Source: Clostridium pascui (GTDB taxonomy: Bacteria; Bacillota; Clostridia; Clostridiales; Clostridiaceae). Taken from it: a stretch of DNA of 64,000 nucleotides. Under the pieces are notes generated by a model, which was not told the DNA's origin, searched no databases, and saw only the letters and a program-made list of their open reading frames with translations. Each line of letters begins with the position of its first letter. Positions within the stretch are counted from its first letter, which is position 1. The stretch lies in NCBI RefSeq assembly GCF_016908015.1, contig NZ_JAFBDB010000001.1:682001-746000 (forward strand), given 5' to 3'. A program made the translations under genes and the position numbers. Below are positions 8,614 through 16,574 of the stretch, one piece after another.

Positions 8614-9231
8614 TTAACTGAAAAATTTATTTTGAAGCTCTGTAACTTGGTTCGCACTCTTTCTTTGTTCTGCTAACCTAGCACCCAAACTTAATTGGCC
8701 TTTCTTATCATCAATTAAACTAGATCCACCACCTAATGATCCTGTGCCACCTTGTGGTGATTCTTCACTAAATAAATATGAATCTGATTCTTTTAACCTT
8801 GTGATCTGTTCTTCCAAACCTAATATATTGTCACCATCAAGGCTGATTTTCTCCATTTCTAAGGCTTTTTTAAGGATTCCTAAATTTTTAGGTTTGTACT
8901 CACCTAACTTCTTTTCTAAGGCCGCATCAAATTTAAACTTTTTAATTTCAGCCTCGTGATCTTCGTTGGCCTTTTCATTCTCACCTTGAAGTCTTATGAT
9001 CTCTTTGTTTAATTCCTCATTGTCCTTAACTTTTTCCTTAAGATCCTTAAGATCTTGATCTCTCTTTAAAATATCCTTCTTATACTGTTTCGCGTTCTTG
9101 TCTAATTCGTCATAGTCGGACTTTTTAACATACTCCGTACCATCCACAAGATCGATATTTTCATACTTCTTTTGTAAATCTTCGGGTATTTGATTAAATG
9201 CATCCCCTAAAATCTCTTTTAACTTTGCCAT
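8614..9231 (-). CDS. Capsid scaffold protein (GP20-like)
   Basis: 205 aa, highly charged and coiled-coil from about residue 35 to 110, then a helical region with GEYKPKNLGILKKALEMEKI and a Gly/Ser-rich C-terminal stretch. This composition is typical of minor structural GP20/scaffold proteins of Gram-positive phages, which fill the procapsid and exit or are degraded on maturation. It lies upstream of decoration and capsid genes, as expected. A double terminator stands just upstream in the same transcription direction. Confidence 0.88.
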   Translation of the reverse strand: MAKLKEILGDAFNQIPEDLQKKYENIDLVDGTEYVKKSDYDELDKNAKQYKKDILKRDQDLKDLKEKVKDNEELNKEIIRLQGENEKANEDHEAEIKKFKFDAALEKKLGEYKPKNLGILKKALEMEKISLDGDNILGLEEQITRLKESDSYLFSEESPQGGTGSLGGGSSLIDDKKGQLSLGARLAEQRKSANQVTELQNKFFS

Positions 9232-9261
9232 CTTACATCTTCCTTCCTTAATTTTTCACAT

Positions 9262-9287
9262 AAAAAAGGCCCTGTTTTCACAAGGCC
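9262..9287 (-). terminator. Intrinsic terminator (second of tandem pair)
   Basis: Stem GGCCCTGT/ACAAGGCC with one mismatch and a 4-nt loop; read on the minus strand it is followed by six T. It stands 30 bases ahead of the scaffold gene and right after another, stronger terminator. Confidence 0.75.
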
Positions 9288-9303
9288 CCATTAATTTTGG
9301 GTA

Positions 9304-9341
9304 TGAAAAAAGCACTTACAATTTTACCTAAGTAAGTGCTT
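9304..9341 (-). terminator. Intrinsic terminator after the 67-aa gene
   Basis: Perfect 10-bp stem AAGCACTTAC/GTAAGTGCTT (9310-9319 and 9332-9341) followed on the minus strand by a T run. It begins three bases after the stop codon of the 67-aa gene, upstream of the scaffold and all tail genes. Confidence 0.9.
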
Positions 9342-9343
9342 AA

Positions 9344-9547
9344 TTATGAGAATATTGATTTTGCTCTATCTTCTAATATTTTGTTTGTTATTTTAATATA
9401 TTCCTTATGAGCATCTTTTGCATTTTGTGGTGCATCCTCTCTTATTGTAGCTTCTAAATAATCACGAGCATTTCCCATAACAATGTATGGTTCAAATACT
9501 CTTGCTAATTTACGTGTTATTTCATATCTTTCATCCACAATCATCAT
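9344..9547 (-). CDS. 67-aa hypothetical protein, moron-like
   Basis: 67 aa, beginning MMIVDERYEITRKLARVFEPYIV, mixed charge, no membrane segment. It starts inside the last codons of the minor head gene (4-nt overlap) and ends at a strong terminator. I do not recognise the family. Being an extra small gene capped by its own terminator between minor head and scaffold genes, it may be an accessory cassette, or a small partner of the minor head protein's C-terminal domain given the coupling. Confidence 0.65.
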   Translation of the reverse strand: MMIVDERYEITRKLARVFEPYIVMGNARDYLEATIREDAPQNAKDAHKEYIKITNKILEDRAKSIFS

Positions 9548-11193
9548 GTTTTTTCAACTCCTTTTATATAATCTTCTATAAATTGAACTAATTCTGTTTT
9601 ATTATTATCTCTAATGCTGAAGTATTCTGCAATAATTTCATTAACTCTATCGATCCCAATATAACTATCAGCTGCATATCCACTTAACTGAACTTCAATA
9701 AACATATTAGGGGTTAAAGATTTACTTAAGATATAGTTCTCAATTTCACTATCAAATATTTCTTTAGCATTATTATAACTTAATCTTTTTTGGTTTGCAA
9801 TTAATTCTACTAAATCATAATGATATTTATGTCCTAATTCATGTAGCAGTGGTGAGGTTGATTCTATGCTTGCAAAATATCCTTCTTTGCCTTTTAGATA
9901 TTTTAATATTTTAGCATCTGTGTCATACTTACTATTCATAAATATTGTATTAATTTGCCTTTGGTAACCTCCTATTGCTTTTTTATTCAAGCCAACTTTT
10001 TCAAAATTTATAATTGAAATTTTAGGTAGTTCCAACCGTTGTGGTAAATTATCTTTAATACTTTTAATTTTCTTTTCATATAACCTTACGGCTTTGTTTT
10101 TATTTGTTGTATCAATATCAGTCCACATATTAAATTGGCTGTTAGCTACTTTCTTTTCTTTTATTACCAAATTACCTAGCTTAACTTCTTGTTCTTCACC
10201 AAACTTAGGTACAAACCTATTTGACATATAGTTAATATTGTAAGTATCTTTATTGTTTTTCCTAAATAAATTATTTTCTTCACTCAATGGTTCACCATAC
10301 CGATTATACCAAGCATCCAACTTGCTATTTTTTCCACCATTAACCCAATTCCTTAACTCTAATCCTATGTCCTCCATGGATTTTTTAATCGCTGGGGTAA
10401 AATAACATATTCCATTGGGATGATCTAATGGTAATTCATCTGACTTATAGATTTTCCCGTTTCTACTTAGACAAATGCTACAAGTATTACGGTGTGAATT
10501 ACTAGTATGCCATTGAATACCCTCCACAAAAGGATTAGCCTTACAAGATCTTTGCATACTTAATTGATATGCGTGAGATATTGAGGTTACGGCCAATCTA
10601 AATGAATTATATTCAATCTTCCTATTACCTATATTGGGATATATTCTTTTAAAATCCATATCCCTTTTAGCATTTGGGTTAACATATTTGGATAGATCCT
10701 CCGCAATATCCACTATGGATCTTTTCTCGGCAAGGCCCTTTTGTATTATATAATCAAAATCTGCATTAATCTTCTTTTCATTATTCCATATACGTTTTGA
10801 AAGGCCCTTACCATCCTTATAAAAACCTCCGTTAACTAATTCAGCTAACGCCTCTTTTGGTATTCTTGTAAACATATTTGAAAAGTCTGGATCTATGGCC
10901 AACATATCAAACATTTTACTTTGTATCTCTGCAGCATATGTTGCAGATTGTTCCATGGCTCCGGTGATTTTCAATTCTAATGCCTTACTTAATTCCCTTG
11001 CCGCGGATCTGAATTGCTTTCGGAAATCTTCTAACCATCGTTCATTAATTGATCCACTCTTTGCATTTCTTGATCTTTCCATAAGATCTCGCCATATTTC
11101 ATTATACATATTTCTGATGACCTTAACTTGATCCGTCGTAAGCTTGATTCTTTTCTTTTGAGCCTCATCAATTAGTTTTAAGTATTCATTCAA
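9544..11193 (-). CDS. Minor head protein (Mu F/SPP1 gp7-like) with C-terminal metallopeptidase-like domain
   Basis: 549 aa from a TTG at 11193, with GGGGTG upstream at good spacing. Residues about 1-280 are the phage head morphogenesis module; its hallmark HTSNSHRNTCSICLSRNGKI and DHPNGICYF (about 228-262) is a metal-site-like Cys/His region of the Mu F family. The C-terminal about 200 residues contain HELGHKYHYDLVELI, an HExxH zinc signature, and a downstream IIAEYFSIR with a candidate third ligand Glu. The core helps assemble the portal vertex; an appended peptidase could process head proteins or act on ejection. Activity is inference. Confidence 0.85.
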   Translation of the reverse strand: MNEYLKLIDEAQKKRIKLTTDQVKVIRNMYNEIWRDLMERSRNAKSGSINERWLEDFRKQFRSAARELSKALELKITGAMEQSATYAAEIQSKMFDMLAIDPDFSNMFTRIPKEALAELVNGGFYKDGKGLSKRIWNNEKKINADFDYIIQKGLAEKRSIVDIAEDLSKYVNPNAKRDMDFKRIYPNIGNRKIEYNSFRLAVTSISHAYQLSMQRSCKANPFVEGIQWHTSNSHRNTCSICLSRNGKIYKSDELPLDHPNGICYFTPAIKKSMEDIGLELRNWVNGGKNSKLDAWYNRYGEPLSEENNLFRKNNKDTYNINYMSNRFVPKFGEEQEVKLGNLVIKEKKVANSQFNMWTDIDTTNKNKAVRLYEKKIKSIKDNLPQRLELPKISIINFEKVGLNKKAIGGYQRQINTIFMNSKYDTDAKILKYLKGKEGYFASIESTSPLLHELGHKYHYDLVELIANQKRLSYNNAKEIFDSEIENYILSKSLTPNMFIEVQLSGYAADSYIGIDRVNEIIAEYFSIRDNNKTELVQFIEDYIKGVEKT

Positions 11194-11216
11194 TCCTCAT
11201 CACCCCGTTTTTGAGC

Positions 11217-11243
11217 ATTAAAAAAACGCCATCAACCGGCGTT
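11217..11243 (-). terminator. Intrinsic terminator overlapping the stop of the 64-aa gene
   Basis: Stem AACGCC/GGCGTT (11225-11230, 11238-11243) with a 7-nt loop, followed on the minus strand by seven T. The stem includes the stop codon of the 64-aa membrane protein gene and stands ahead of the minor head gene. Confidence 0.85.
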
Positions 11244-11436
11244 ATACATATATATGAAAATATAATAGTGCATACCACATATATAATGCAAAAATTGCAA
11301 TTAAACTATATATGGTACACGCTTCACGTTTGGTATACCCTTTAAACCATGGCCCATTAATCGCACATACAACCATAGAAAGAAAGCATATTAAACCCAA
11401 AGCATAAAACAACCATGCAAATATAAATTCGCCCAA
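11242..11436 (-). CDS. 64-aa membrane protein with two TM segments (moron-like)
   Basis: 64 aa. Two hydrophobic helices, roughly residues 3-27 and 40-62, are separated by a short basic loop (WFKGYTKREA). Ribosome site GGAGG precedes the ATG. It is placed between portal and minor head genes and ends in its own terminator. Small two-TM proteins in such places often alter the lysogen's surface (superinfection exclusion), but nothing in the sequence proves this. A holin is unlikely at this location. Confidence 0.7.
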   Translation of the reverse strand: MGEFIFAWLFYALGLICFLSMVVCAINGPWFKGYTKREACTIYSLIAIFALYMWYALLYFHIYV

Positions 11437-11487
11437 ATTTATCCACCTCCACGTTATAAATGATTATAACATAATGATGGTAACAAG

Positions 11488-12912
11488 TTAATTAAATAGT
11501 TCGTTTTCTGCTGCAGTGATTTTCGCAAGATCTTCGCACACTTCTGTAAATAATGCCTCATAAGTTTCATCATCGCTAAACTCTTTTATATAACTACGAC
11601 GGCTCCTTACATTGGCACTCACTTCCTCCATGGCCAATCGTTTCTTATCCTCAACATCCTCTGGTATAGGATAATTTCTCTTAATTATTACATTATAAGA
11701 AAGAGAACCCCACTCCTTCTGCCAATCACCATAACAATTAAATTTACTACATGATTCAACGATCATTTGTACTAGTTGTACAAATACTGGCTCCCAATCT
11801 ATCCATTTTTCATCGCATCGGGCCATTAATTCAGTAAACATATATTTAAAGGCCTTACCACTAACAATGGTTCTCATTTCTTCCGGTTTTGGTATTGCCA
11901 ATTTCTCATACATACTATCATTAAGGGTGTCTAAAAACATCTTAACGGGTGTTGCATTTGAGAAAGTATTTTCAACCTTCTTATAATCGGCTTTTTTATC
12001 ATCCAGTGATACAAGGGCCACAACACTATTAGGTGCAACCTTAACATTATTAACAGTTTCCGCGGTTGCGTCGATAAATACATCCTGTCCAAACATATTA
12101 AACCTTAACGCATCGCTGAAATCGGAAAGCTTTCTATTATATTGATCTTGTAATGGCCTAAGATCCTTAAGATCACTTACGCCGTGTGATTCACCAATGC
12201 TTTGTTCATTACACACTACCCAACATGGTATTCTCGTAAGCTTTGTGAGAATAGTCTTACTCTCGATGGGTGAATCTAGTTGGTTGCCATTGAAAACCTC
12301 GGTCATAAGATTACATTGGCCACCTTCAATAAAATATGTGTATCTAAACCATCTTTGATGTTCCAATATCTTACCCATAGTATTTGGATCTTGCTTAACT
12401 AATATTACCTTTGTTAAATTACTTGGATCGTTTGGATCGACTTCATATGTAAAATCGTTAATTCCATGCCAATATAATCGAACAGGCATATTAGGGTTGG
12501 CCTCTAACCTCAACATTACTCTCTTTGTTACTGTGGCCAATCTGAAAGCTTTCATAGTTTCACTCCAAAACTTATTAGCATCCAAGATCATATTTATATA
12601 CTGATTTAATTCATGTACGGCATCAGCATTGGCATTATCATAAGCCTTAAGAAATATATCTGGCTTACGGCTAAACATAAAACGGGCCTGTTTATTTATC
12701 AAAGGCTTGATTTTGTTATCTATGATCTGTGATGGTACATAATCAAGATCATCAATTGTGATCCAGTTTTGGCCTAATAAATCCGCATTTGTTTGTGCTA
12801 CCTCTTTATCGTCACATTCTCCATGATAGAAAAGGAAATCGCGTAAGGATGCTTTTCTTTCTTCCAGTTCTGCAGCATCTAACTTTAATAATTGTTCTTT
12901 AATGGTACTCAT
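11488..12912 (-). CDS. Portal protein (SPP1 gp6-like)
   Basis: 474 aa, the expected length of a phage portal of the SPP1/DUF-type family. Recognisable segments: DVFIDATAETVNNVKVAPNS, VPSQIIDNKIKPLINKQARF near the N-terminus, and SGKAFKYMFTELMARCDEKW at about 345-365. It forms the dodecameric DNA channel at the head vertex and the docking site for terminase. The start overlaps the terminase large-subunit stop by one base, so the two are likely coupled. Confidence 0.92.
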   Translation of the reverse strand: MSTIKEQLLKLDAAELEERKASLRDFLFYHGECDDKEVAQTNADLLGQNWITIDDLDYVPSQIIDNKIKPLINKQARFMFSRKPDIFLKAYDNANADAVHELNQYINMILDANKFWSETMKAFRLATVTKRVMLRLEANPNMPVRLYWHGINDFTYEVDPNDPSNLTKVILVKQDPNTMGKILEHQRWFRYTYFIEGGQCNLMTEVFNGNQLDSPIESKTILTKLTRIPCWVVCNEQSIGESHGVSDLKDLRPLQDQYNRKLSDFSDALRFNMFGQDVFIDATAETVNNVKVAPNSVVALVSLDDKKADYKKVENTFSNATPVKMFLDTLNDSMYEKLAIPKPEEMRTIVSGKAFKYMFTELMARCDEKWIDWEPVFVQLVQMIVESCSKFNCYGDWQKEWGSLSYNVIIKRNYPIPEDVEDKKRLAMEEVSANVRSRRSYIKEFSDDETYEALFTEVCEDLAKITAAENELFN

Positions 12913-14213
12913 TAAAATACCTTCCCCCCTCGCTTTGTCTTGCCAATTCTTATCACGCCTTTACCTTTACCATAGATCTTACGATCATATGTGGTGTTAC
13001 CTATCTTAAACCCTTGTGCTCCATATCTCGCAGCATCTAAACAATGGTTATACATATCGATAGGCACATTAATATACTCCTTGGTAATCTTGTCCTTTTT
13101 CCAAGCATAATTCTTTAATTCTTCAATAGTGTTCACACATGATGGGTGAACATATATTTTAAATTGCTTAAGGAACTGAATACCATTGATGATCGAATCC
13201 TTACCCTTCTTGGCGGGTTTAATCCTTGGTACTCCATATTTCTTGATCTCATCAATGGACTTTCGCTCGGCACTATCGGCAAATATGATTTCTTTTCCAT
13301 ATCCTTTCTTGATGATCTTTTGCGCCAAGGCATCATTCATCAAGCCTTTTTCATAAAACTCATCAAATATATAGATCTCTTTATGGACTAGATCGCCGAT
13401 CATGGCCACAAATGCGCTAGGATCGTTTATGTATCCAAAATCAAGCGCAAATGATGCTATGACGTATGGTCTTTCTTTCATTAACTCGCGCCAATTGAAG
13501 TCAAGTTCTTCCCAATTTGTATAAATAAGCTTATCCAATGATGCAAACTCACCAAGCGCATAGATCCTATAATATACCGGATCGGTTTCTTTCATTTTAA
13601 GTAACGCATTAATATAATCATCCGGTAAAAATTTATTATCCTTATATGTGGTTTTTATCACAACGGTATCGCTTGAATCATATCCATTTTGGAACCACAT
13701 TTCATAAACCCAATTCGATTTTGAAATTGGGTTAAACATTACATGAATTTGATTATATGGGTTCTTTGATCTAAGTCTTAACCCTAATTGTGAAAACTCT
13801 TGTTTATCTATTTCGGTACATTCTTCCACGATTATATCGTCGATGTTGGCTATTGATTTGATCTTTTCAGAATCATCAAGGCCCTTAAATATGAATATAC
13901 TTCCATTTGGTAATATGATATGCAATAAAGAATCCTTTACCTCACACCTATTCAATAGCTGCCAATCACTTAGCACCGTTTTAAATAACTCAAAAATGGA
14001 ATCCCTTAACGAATTACCAACCTTACGGATTACCAAACATTTTCGGTTCGGAAATTCCAAGTATTTAAGTATCATCTTTTGTACAACGAAATGAGATTTA
14101 CCGGAACCGGCACCACCATAATAAACGTTGAATCTGCTTTGGTAATTCTGTAATTGTGGTAAATAAGCATCGTTAAATATTTCTTTCTTAATGGTGATCT
14201 TAAGCGGTTCCAA
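12912..14213 (-). CDS. terL: Terminase large subunit (PBSX-type)
   Basis: 433 aa. N-terminal ATPase: Walker A GGAGSGKSHF (residues about 34-43), Walker B with DDIIVEECTEI (about 128-138), then MFNPISKSNWVY coupling motif. C-terminal RNaseH-like nuclease: ALDFGYINDPSAF with its catalytic Asp, IFADSAERKS, and a late conserved Asp near DAARYGAQG. It pumps and cuts concatemeric phage DNA. The gene is separated from the small subunit by a resolvase gene and a terminator, an unusual interruption. Confidence 0.95.
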   Translation of the reverse strand: MEPLKITIKKEIFNDAYLPQLQNYQSRFNVYYGGAGSGKSHFVVQKMILKYLEFPNRKCLVIRKVGNSLRDSIFELFKTVLSDWQLLNRCEVKDSLLHIILPNGSIFIFKGLDDSEKIKSIANIDDIIVEECTEIDKQEFSQLGLRLRSKNPYNQIHVMFNPISKSNWVYEMWFQNGYDSSDTVVIKTTYKDNKFLPDDYINALLKMKETDPVYYRIYALGEFASLDKLIYTNWEELDFNWRELMKERPYVIASFALDFGYINDPSAFVAMIGDLVHKEIYIFDEFYEKGLMNDALAQKIIKKGYGKEIIFADSAERKSIDEIKKYGVPRIKPAKKGKDSIINGIQFLKQFKIYVHPSCVNTIEELKNYAWKKDKITKEYINVPIDMYNHCLDAARYGAQGFKIGNTTYDRKIYGKGKGVIRIGKTKRGGKVF

Positions 14214-14239
14214 TTGTTAAGCCTCCTTTCATTTGCACA

Positions 14240-14264
14240 TAAAAAAAGAACGCCTATGCGTTCT
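14240..14264 (-). terminator. Intrinsic terminator overlapping resolvase stop codon
   Basis: Stem AGAACGC/GCGTTCT (14247-14253 and 14258-14264) with a 4-nt loop containing the TAG stop complement, followed on the minus strand by seven T. It lies between the resolvase and terL. Confidence 0.92.
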
Positions 14265-14850
14265 CGTATTCTTTAACTCTTCTATAAAAGGTGTTCTTTT
14301 TTAATCCGGTTAATTCCATGGCCTTTGTTGCGGTGATCTCTCCGGCTTTCCACTTATCGTATGCAGCTTTAAAAGTACCATCAACCTCAATTTTTTTACG
14401 GCCTTTATATTTGCCGTTTTCCTTGGCGATTGCAATTCCTTCGGCCTGTCTTTGTAGAATATTATTTCTTTCTTGCTCAGCCATTGTTGCCAATACCTCA
14501 ACCAATAAATTATTAATCATATTGATTAACCATTCTTGGCCCTCTTGAATCTCCATCATTGTAGTTGGAATGTCCAAAACCTTCACCCTTACACCTTCAT
14601 TTTGAAAGTATTCTAGTTCCTCTTTGATCTGCTTTTTATTTCTTCCCAATCTATCCAATGACTTAATGTAAATCGTATCACCCTTTTGGGCCACTTTACG
14701 CATTAATTGATATTCTTTTCTTTCAAAGTCTTTCCCGCTTTGTTTATCTTGAAATATGTATCTTTCATCAACATATTTTTTTAACTCCACAAATTGTCGA
14801 TCTAAGTTTTGATTTTTTGTACTTACACGCATATATCCATATATTCTCAT
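14254..14850 (-). CDS. Serine recombinase (resolvase/invertase family)
   Basis: 198 aa, standard length for small Tn3/Hin-type recombinases. Start MRIYGYMRVSTKNQ places the catalytic serine at residue 10; IYIKSLDRLGRNKK supplies the arginine motif and LVEVLATMAEQERN the E-helix. The C-terminus is a helix-turn-helix ending GLKKNTFYRRVKEY. It would act on a res-like site; a repeat-rich region lies directly upstream. A TTGATT-17-TATAAT promoter and a terminator make it a self-contained cassette inside the packaging operon. Its role in the phage cycle is unknown: dimer or concatemer resolution, or a selfish insertion. Confidence 0.95.
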   Translation of the reverse strand: MRIYGYMRVSTKNQNLDRQFVELKKYVDERYIFQDKQSGKDFERKEYQLMRKVAQKGDTIYIKSLDRLGRNKKQIKEELEYFQNEGVRVKVLDIPTTMMEIQEGQEWLINMINNLLVEVLATMAEQERNNILQRQAEGIAIAKENGKYKGRKKIEVDGTFKAAYDKWKAGEITATKAMELTGLKKNTFYRRVKEYENA

Positions 14851-15012
14851 TATTGAAACACCTCACTATTAATTTATACTCTAATTATAACAAGGTGTTT
14901 CAAAAGAATCAATGTTTATTGTGCAACGTTTCAAATATATTTTTAGAACTCTATTGCAACTTAAATCATTAATTTTAGTTTGTTTCATAGAACTGTACTC
15001 TATTGAAACTTA
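14851..15012. promoter_or_regulatory. Candidate res site/operator: TTGAAAC repeat region
   Basis: 162 bp. Heptamer TTGAAAC or its complement occurs exactly four times: 14853-14859, 14897-14903 (inverted), 14928-14934 (inverted), 15003-15009; near copies (6/7) are at 14954-14960 and 14982-14988. The first pair is an 11-bp perfect inverted repeat, TTGAAACACCT and AGGTGTTTCAA, around the resolvase promoter: one arm covers the ribosome site, the other the promoter spacer. A 13-bp direct repeat (CTATTGmAACTTA) is at 14951 and 15000. The layout suits resolvase binding and autoregulation. Confidence 0.6.
14884..14912 (-). promoter_or_regulatory. Resolvase promoter
   Basis: On the minus strand TTGATT (14912-14907) and TATAAT (14889-14884) are separated by 17 bp. 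One arm of the 11-bp inverted repeat lies in the spacer, so bound recombinase would block it. Confidence 0.65.
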
Positions 15013-15501
15013 TTAATCTTCTAAAGTTACCTTAATTTCATTTGTTCCGGATATTTCAATTTTGTCCTTAAACATACCCAAATGGCGGCCAAGATTCTCC
15101 AAGGCTCTTACCTTATCATGTAATTTAACCTCTATGCCGTTTGGCCCCTGTTTAATAGAAGAAATTGCCGAGATCTTATCATCTGGAATATCTTTGGTCG
15201 CTTTTATTTTTACATCTTTATAAGATCCGTGATCTTCAACCTCAACATAATCATCAATATTAGCAAAGCCGATCTTAGCCAATTCATTTAAAACTTTATC
15301 TTGGGTTATTTCGGTTCTCTTTTCACGATTTGCCATACGCTTTTCAAGGTACGCGGCTATTAAAGGTTTTTTCAAGTTCTCATTTCCTATTGATCCCGCA
15401 GTTTCAACGCTATAACCCGCACGAATGGCGGCTTGAGTGGCGTTTAAGTCAATTAGATACTCATTACAAAATCGTTTCTGTTTTGCGGTTAATTTGGCCA
15501 T
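15013..15501 (-). CDS. terS: Terminase small subunit
   Basis: 162 aa of the Terminase_2 family: N-terminal LTAKQKRFCNEYLIDLNATQAAIRAGYS is the diagnostic helix-turn-helix for DNA recognition, followed by an oligomerisation helix (KRMANREKRTEITQDKV) and a C-terminal part with LHDKVRALENLGRHLGMF. It recognises the packaging site and recruits the large subunit. Ribosome site AAAGGGGGTGAG is strong. The upstream 90 bp hold repeated AGGGTA/AGGGGTG motifs and the inverted repeat TAGGGTA/TACCCTA, possibly promoter or regulator sites. Confidence 0.95.
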   Translation of the reverse strand: MAKLTAKQKRFCNEYLIDLNATQAAIRAGYSVETAGSIGNENLKKPLIAAYLEKRMANREKRTEITQDKVLNELAKIGFANIDDYVEVEDHGSYKDVKIKATKDIPDDKISAISSIKQGPNGIEVKLHDKVRALENLGRHLGMFKDKIEISGTNEIKVTLED

Positions 15502-15575
15502 TTTCTCACCCCCTTTACACCCTTTTTTATACCTTTTTCACCCCTAATAGGGTACTTTTTACCCTAAAAAGGACA

Positions 15576-15606
15576 TAAAAAAAAGAAAGTCATAAATCGA
15601 CTTTCT
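15576..15606 (-). terminator. Intrinsic terminator between late regulator and terS
   Basis: 8-bp stem AGAAAGTC/GACTTTCT (15584-15591, 15599-15606) with a 7-nt loop, followed on the minus strand by eight T. It ends the regulator's transcript, so terS needs its own promoter or antitermination. Confidence 0.9.
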
Positions 15607-15693
15607 CCTCTTAACGTCTTTCTCTATGATACTATTATATAACCTTTTTAACCTTAATATATTAGCATGATACAAGATGTTTCTAAGTATTTT

Positions 15694-16131
15694 CTAATAT
15701 TGTTCTTGTAAAAACATTATATTTGAGATATCTTTAATTAATTTACTCTTATAACTAGATAAATAACTTTCTTCTAAATTAATATGCTTACTTATATTTT
15801 TTAGTTGATTACGTTCTATATAATATTCTTTAATAATATACTTATCTCTTTCATTTAAAGAGTTAAGTACATTATCTACTTTTTCTATTTCAATTTCTTT
15901 AAGTCTTATTTTATTTCTAAGTTTTAATATATTTTCATCTCTTTTTATTATCTCATTCTCTACACTGCTATTAAATGCATTCGTTGGTGAAGAGCGTTCC
16001 TCATATCCTATTGCTTGTACACCTTGATAATCATTTTCTAGCGCTTCAAGATCTAATACTAGATTTTTTATTTCAATCTTAGTTTTTTTATAATTATATA
16101 ATATTGCCTCCGTTTTTTTATATAAATTCAT
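15694..16131 (-). CDS. Sigma-like late transcription regulator (ArpU/RinA type)
   Basis: 145 aa from the ATG at 16131, which has AGAGGTG at 7 nt; an upstream extension to 16194 has no ribosome site and would overlap repeat motifs. The N-terminal half is a coiled coil; the C-terminal half, LNERDKYIIKEYYIERNQLKNIS followed by KHINLEESYLSSYKSKLIKDI, resembles sigma region 4 as in ArpU/RinA-like phage late regulators (DUF1492-like). Location just before terminase fits a late-gene switch. One TGTAACA-motif array lies directly upstream. Confidence 0.75.
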   Translation of the reverse strand: MNLYKKTEAILYNYKKTKIEIKNLVLDLEALENDYQGVQAIGYEERSSPTNAFNSSVENEIIKRDENILKLRNKIRLKEIEIEKVDNVLNSLNERDKYIIKEYYIERNQLKNISKHINLEESYLSSYKSKLIKDISNIMFLQEQY

Positions 16132-16574
16132 GTGATTCACCTCTTTTTTATGTTTATTTGTAACATTTTTTAATGGTATTTGTAACAATAACAATGTAGG
16201 AATATCAATGCTTTACGCCTAATTTGTTACAAAAAAAGCGTTACATATTTATATATAATTTCTTTTATATATTATATATTTTTATTTTAAATATATTTTT
16301 ATATAAAGAAGTTGAAAATATCTGTAACCCTGTAACACACCAGACATAAACCGTTGATATTGCTAGTTTATAAGGTGTTACAGATATTTACGCTTTATTG
16401 TAACAAAGTGTATTATAAGATACTGCTGTAACTGTTGCTATTACTATGTTGGAGAGGTATTACAGATAGGTCATTTATCTGTAACAATAGCAGTTTCTTG
16501 AATCATCCAATTATAATGACATAAAAAATACCGTAGAATTCATTCTTCTGAATAATACGGTATTTTTCATAAAA
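16132..16574. repeat. Left TGTAACA motif array and AT-rich core
   Basis: A 443-bp gap. Motif TGTAACA or its complement (some 6/7) begins at 16159, 16181, 16225, 16239, 16323, 16331, 16376, 16399, 16427, 16458 and 16480. Between the fourth and fifth copies is an 84-nt interval nearly all A/T. A related copy lies inverted at 31570-31870, with the first eight motifs in the same order and the same 84-nt interval. Candidate replication origin or regulator sites upstream of the late regulator. A terminator occupies its right end. Confidence 0.8.
16523..16567. terminator. Bidirectional terminator after the 92-aa gene
   Basis: AAAAAATACCGTA pairs with TACGGTATTTTT, continued by ATTC/GAAT pairing, giving A and T runs on both sides. 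It ends the leftward transcript of the 92-aa gene before the repeat array. Confidence 0.88.
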
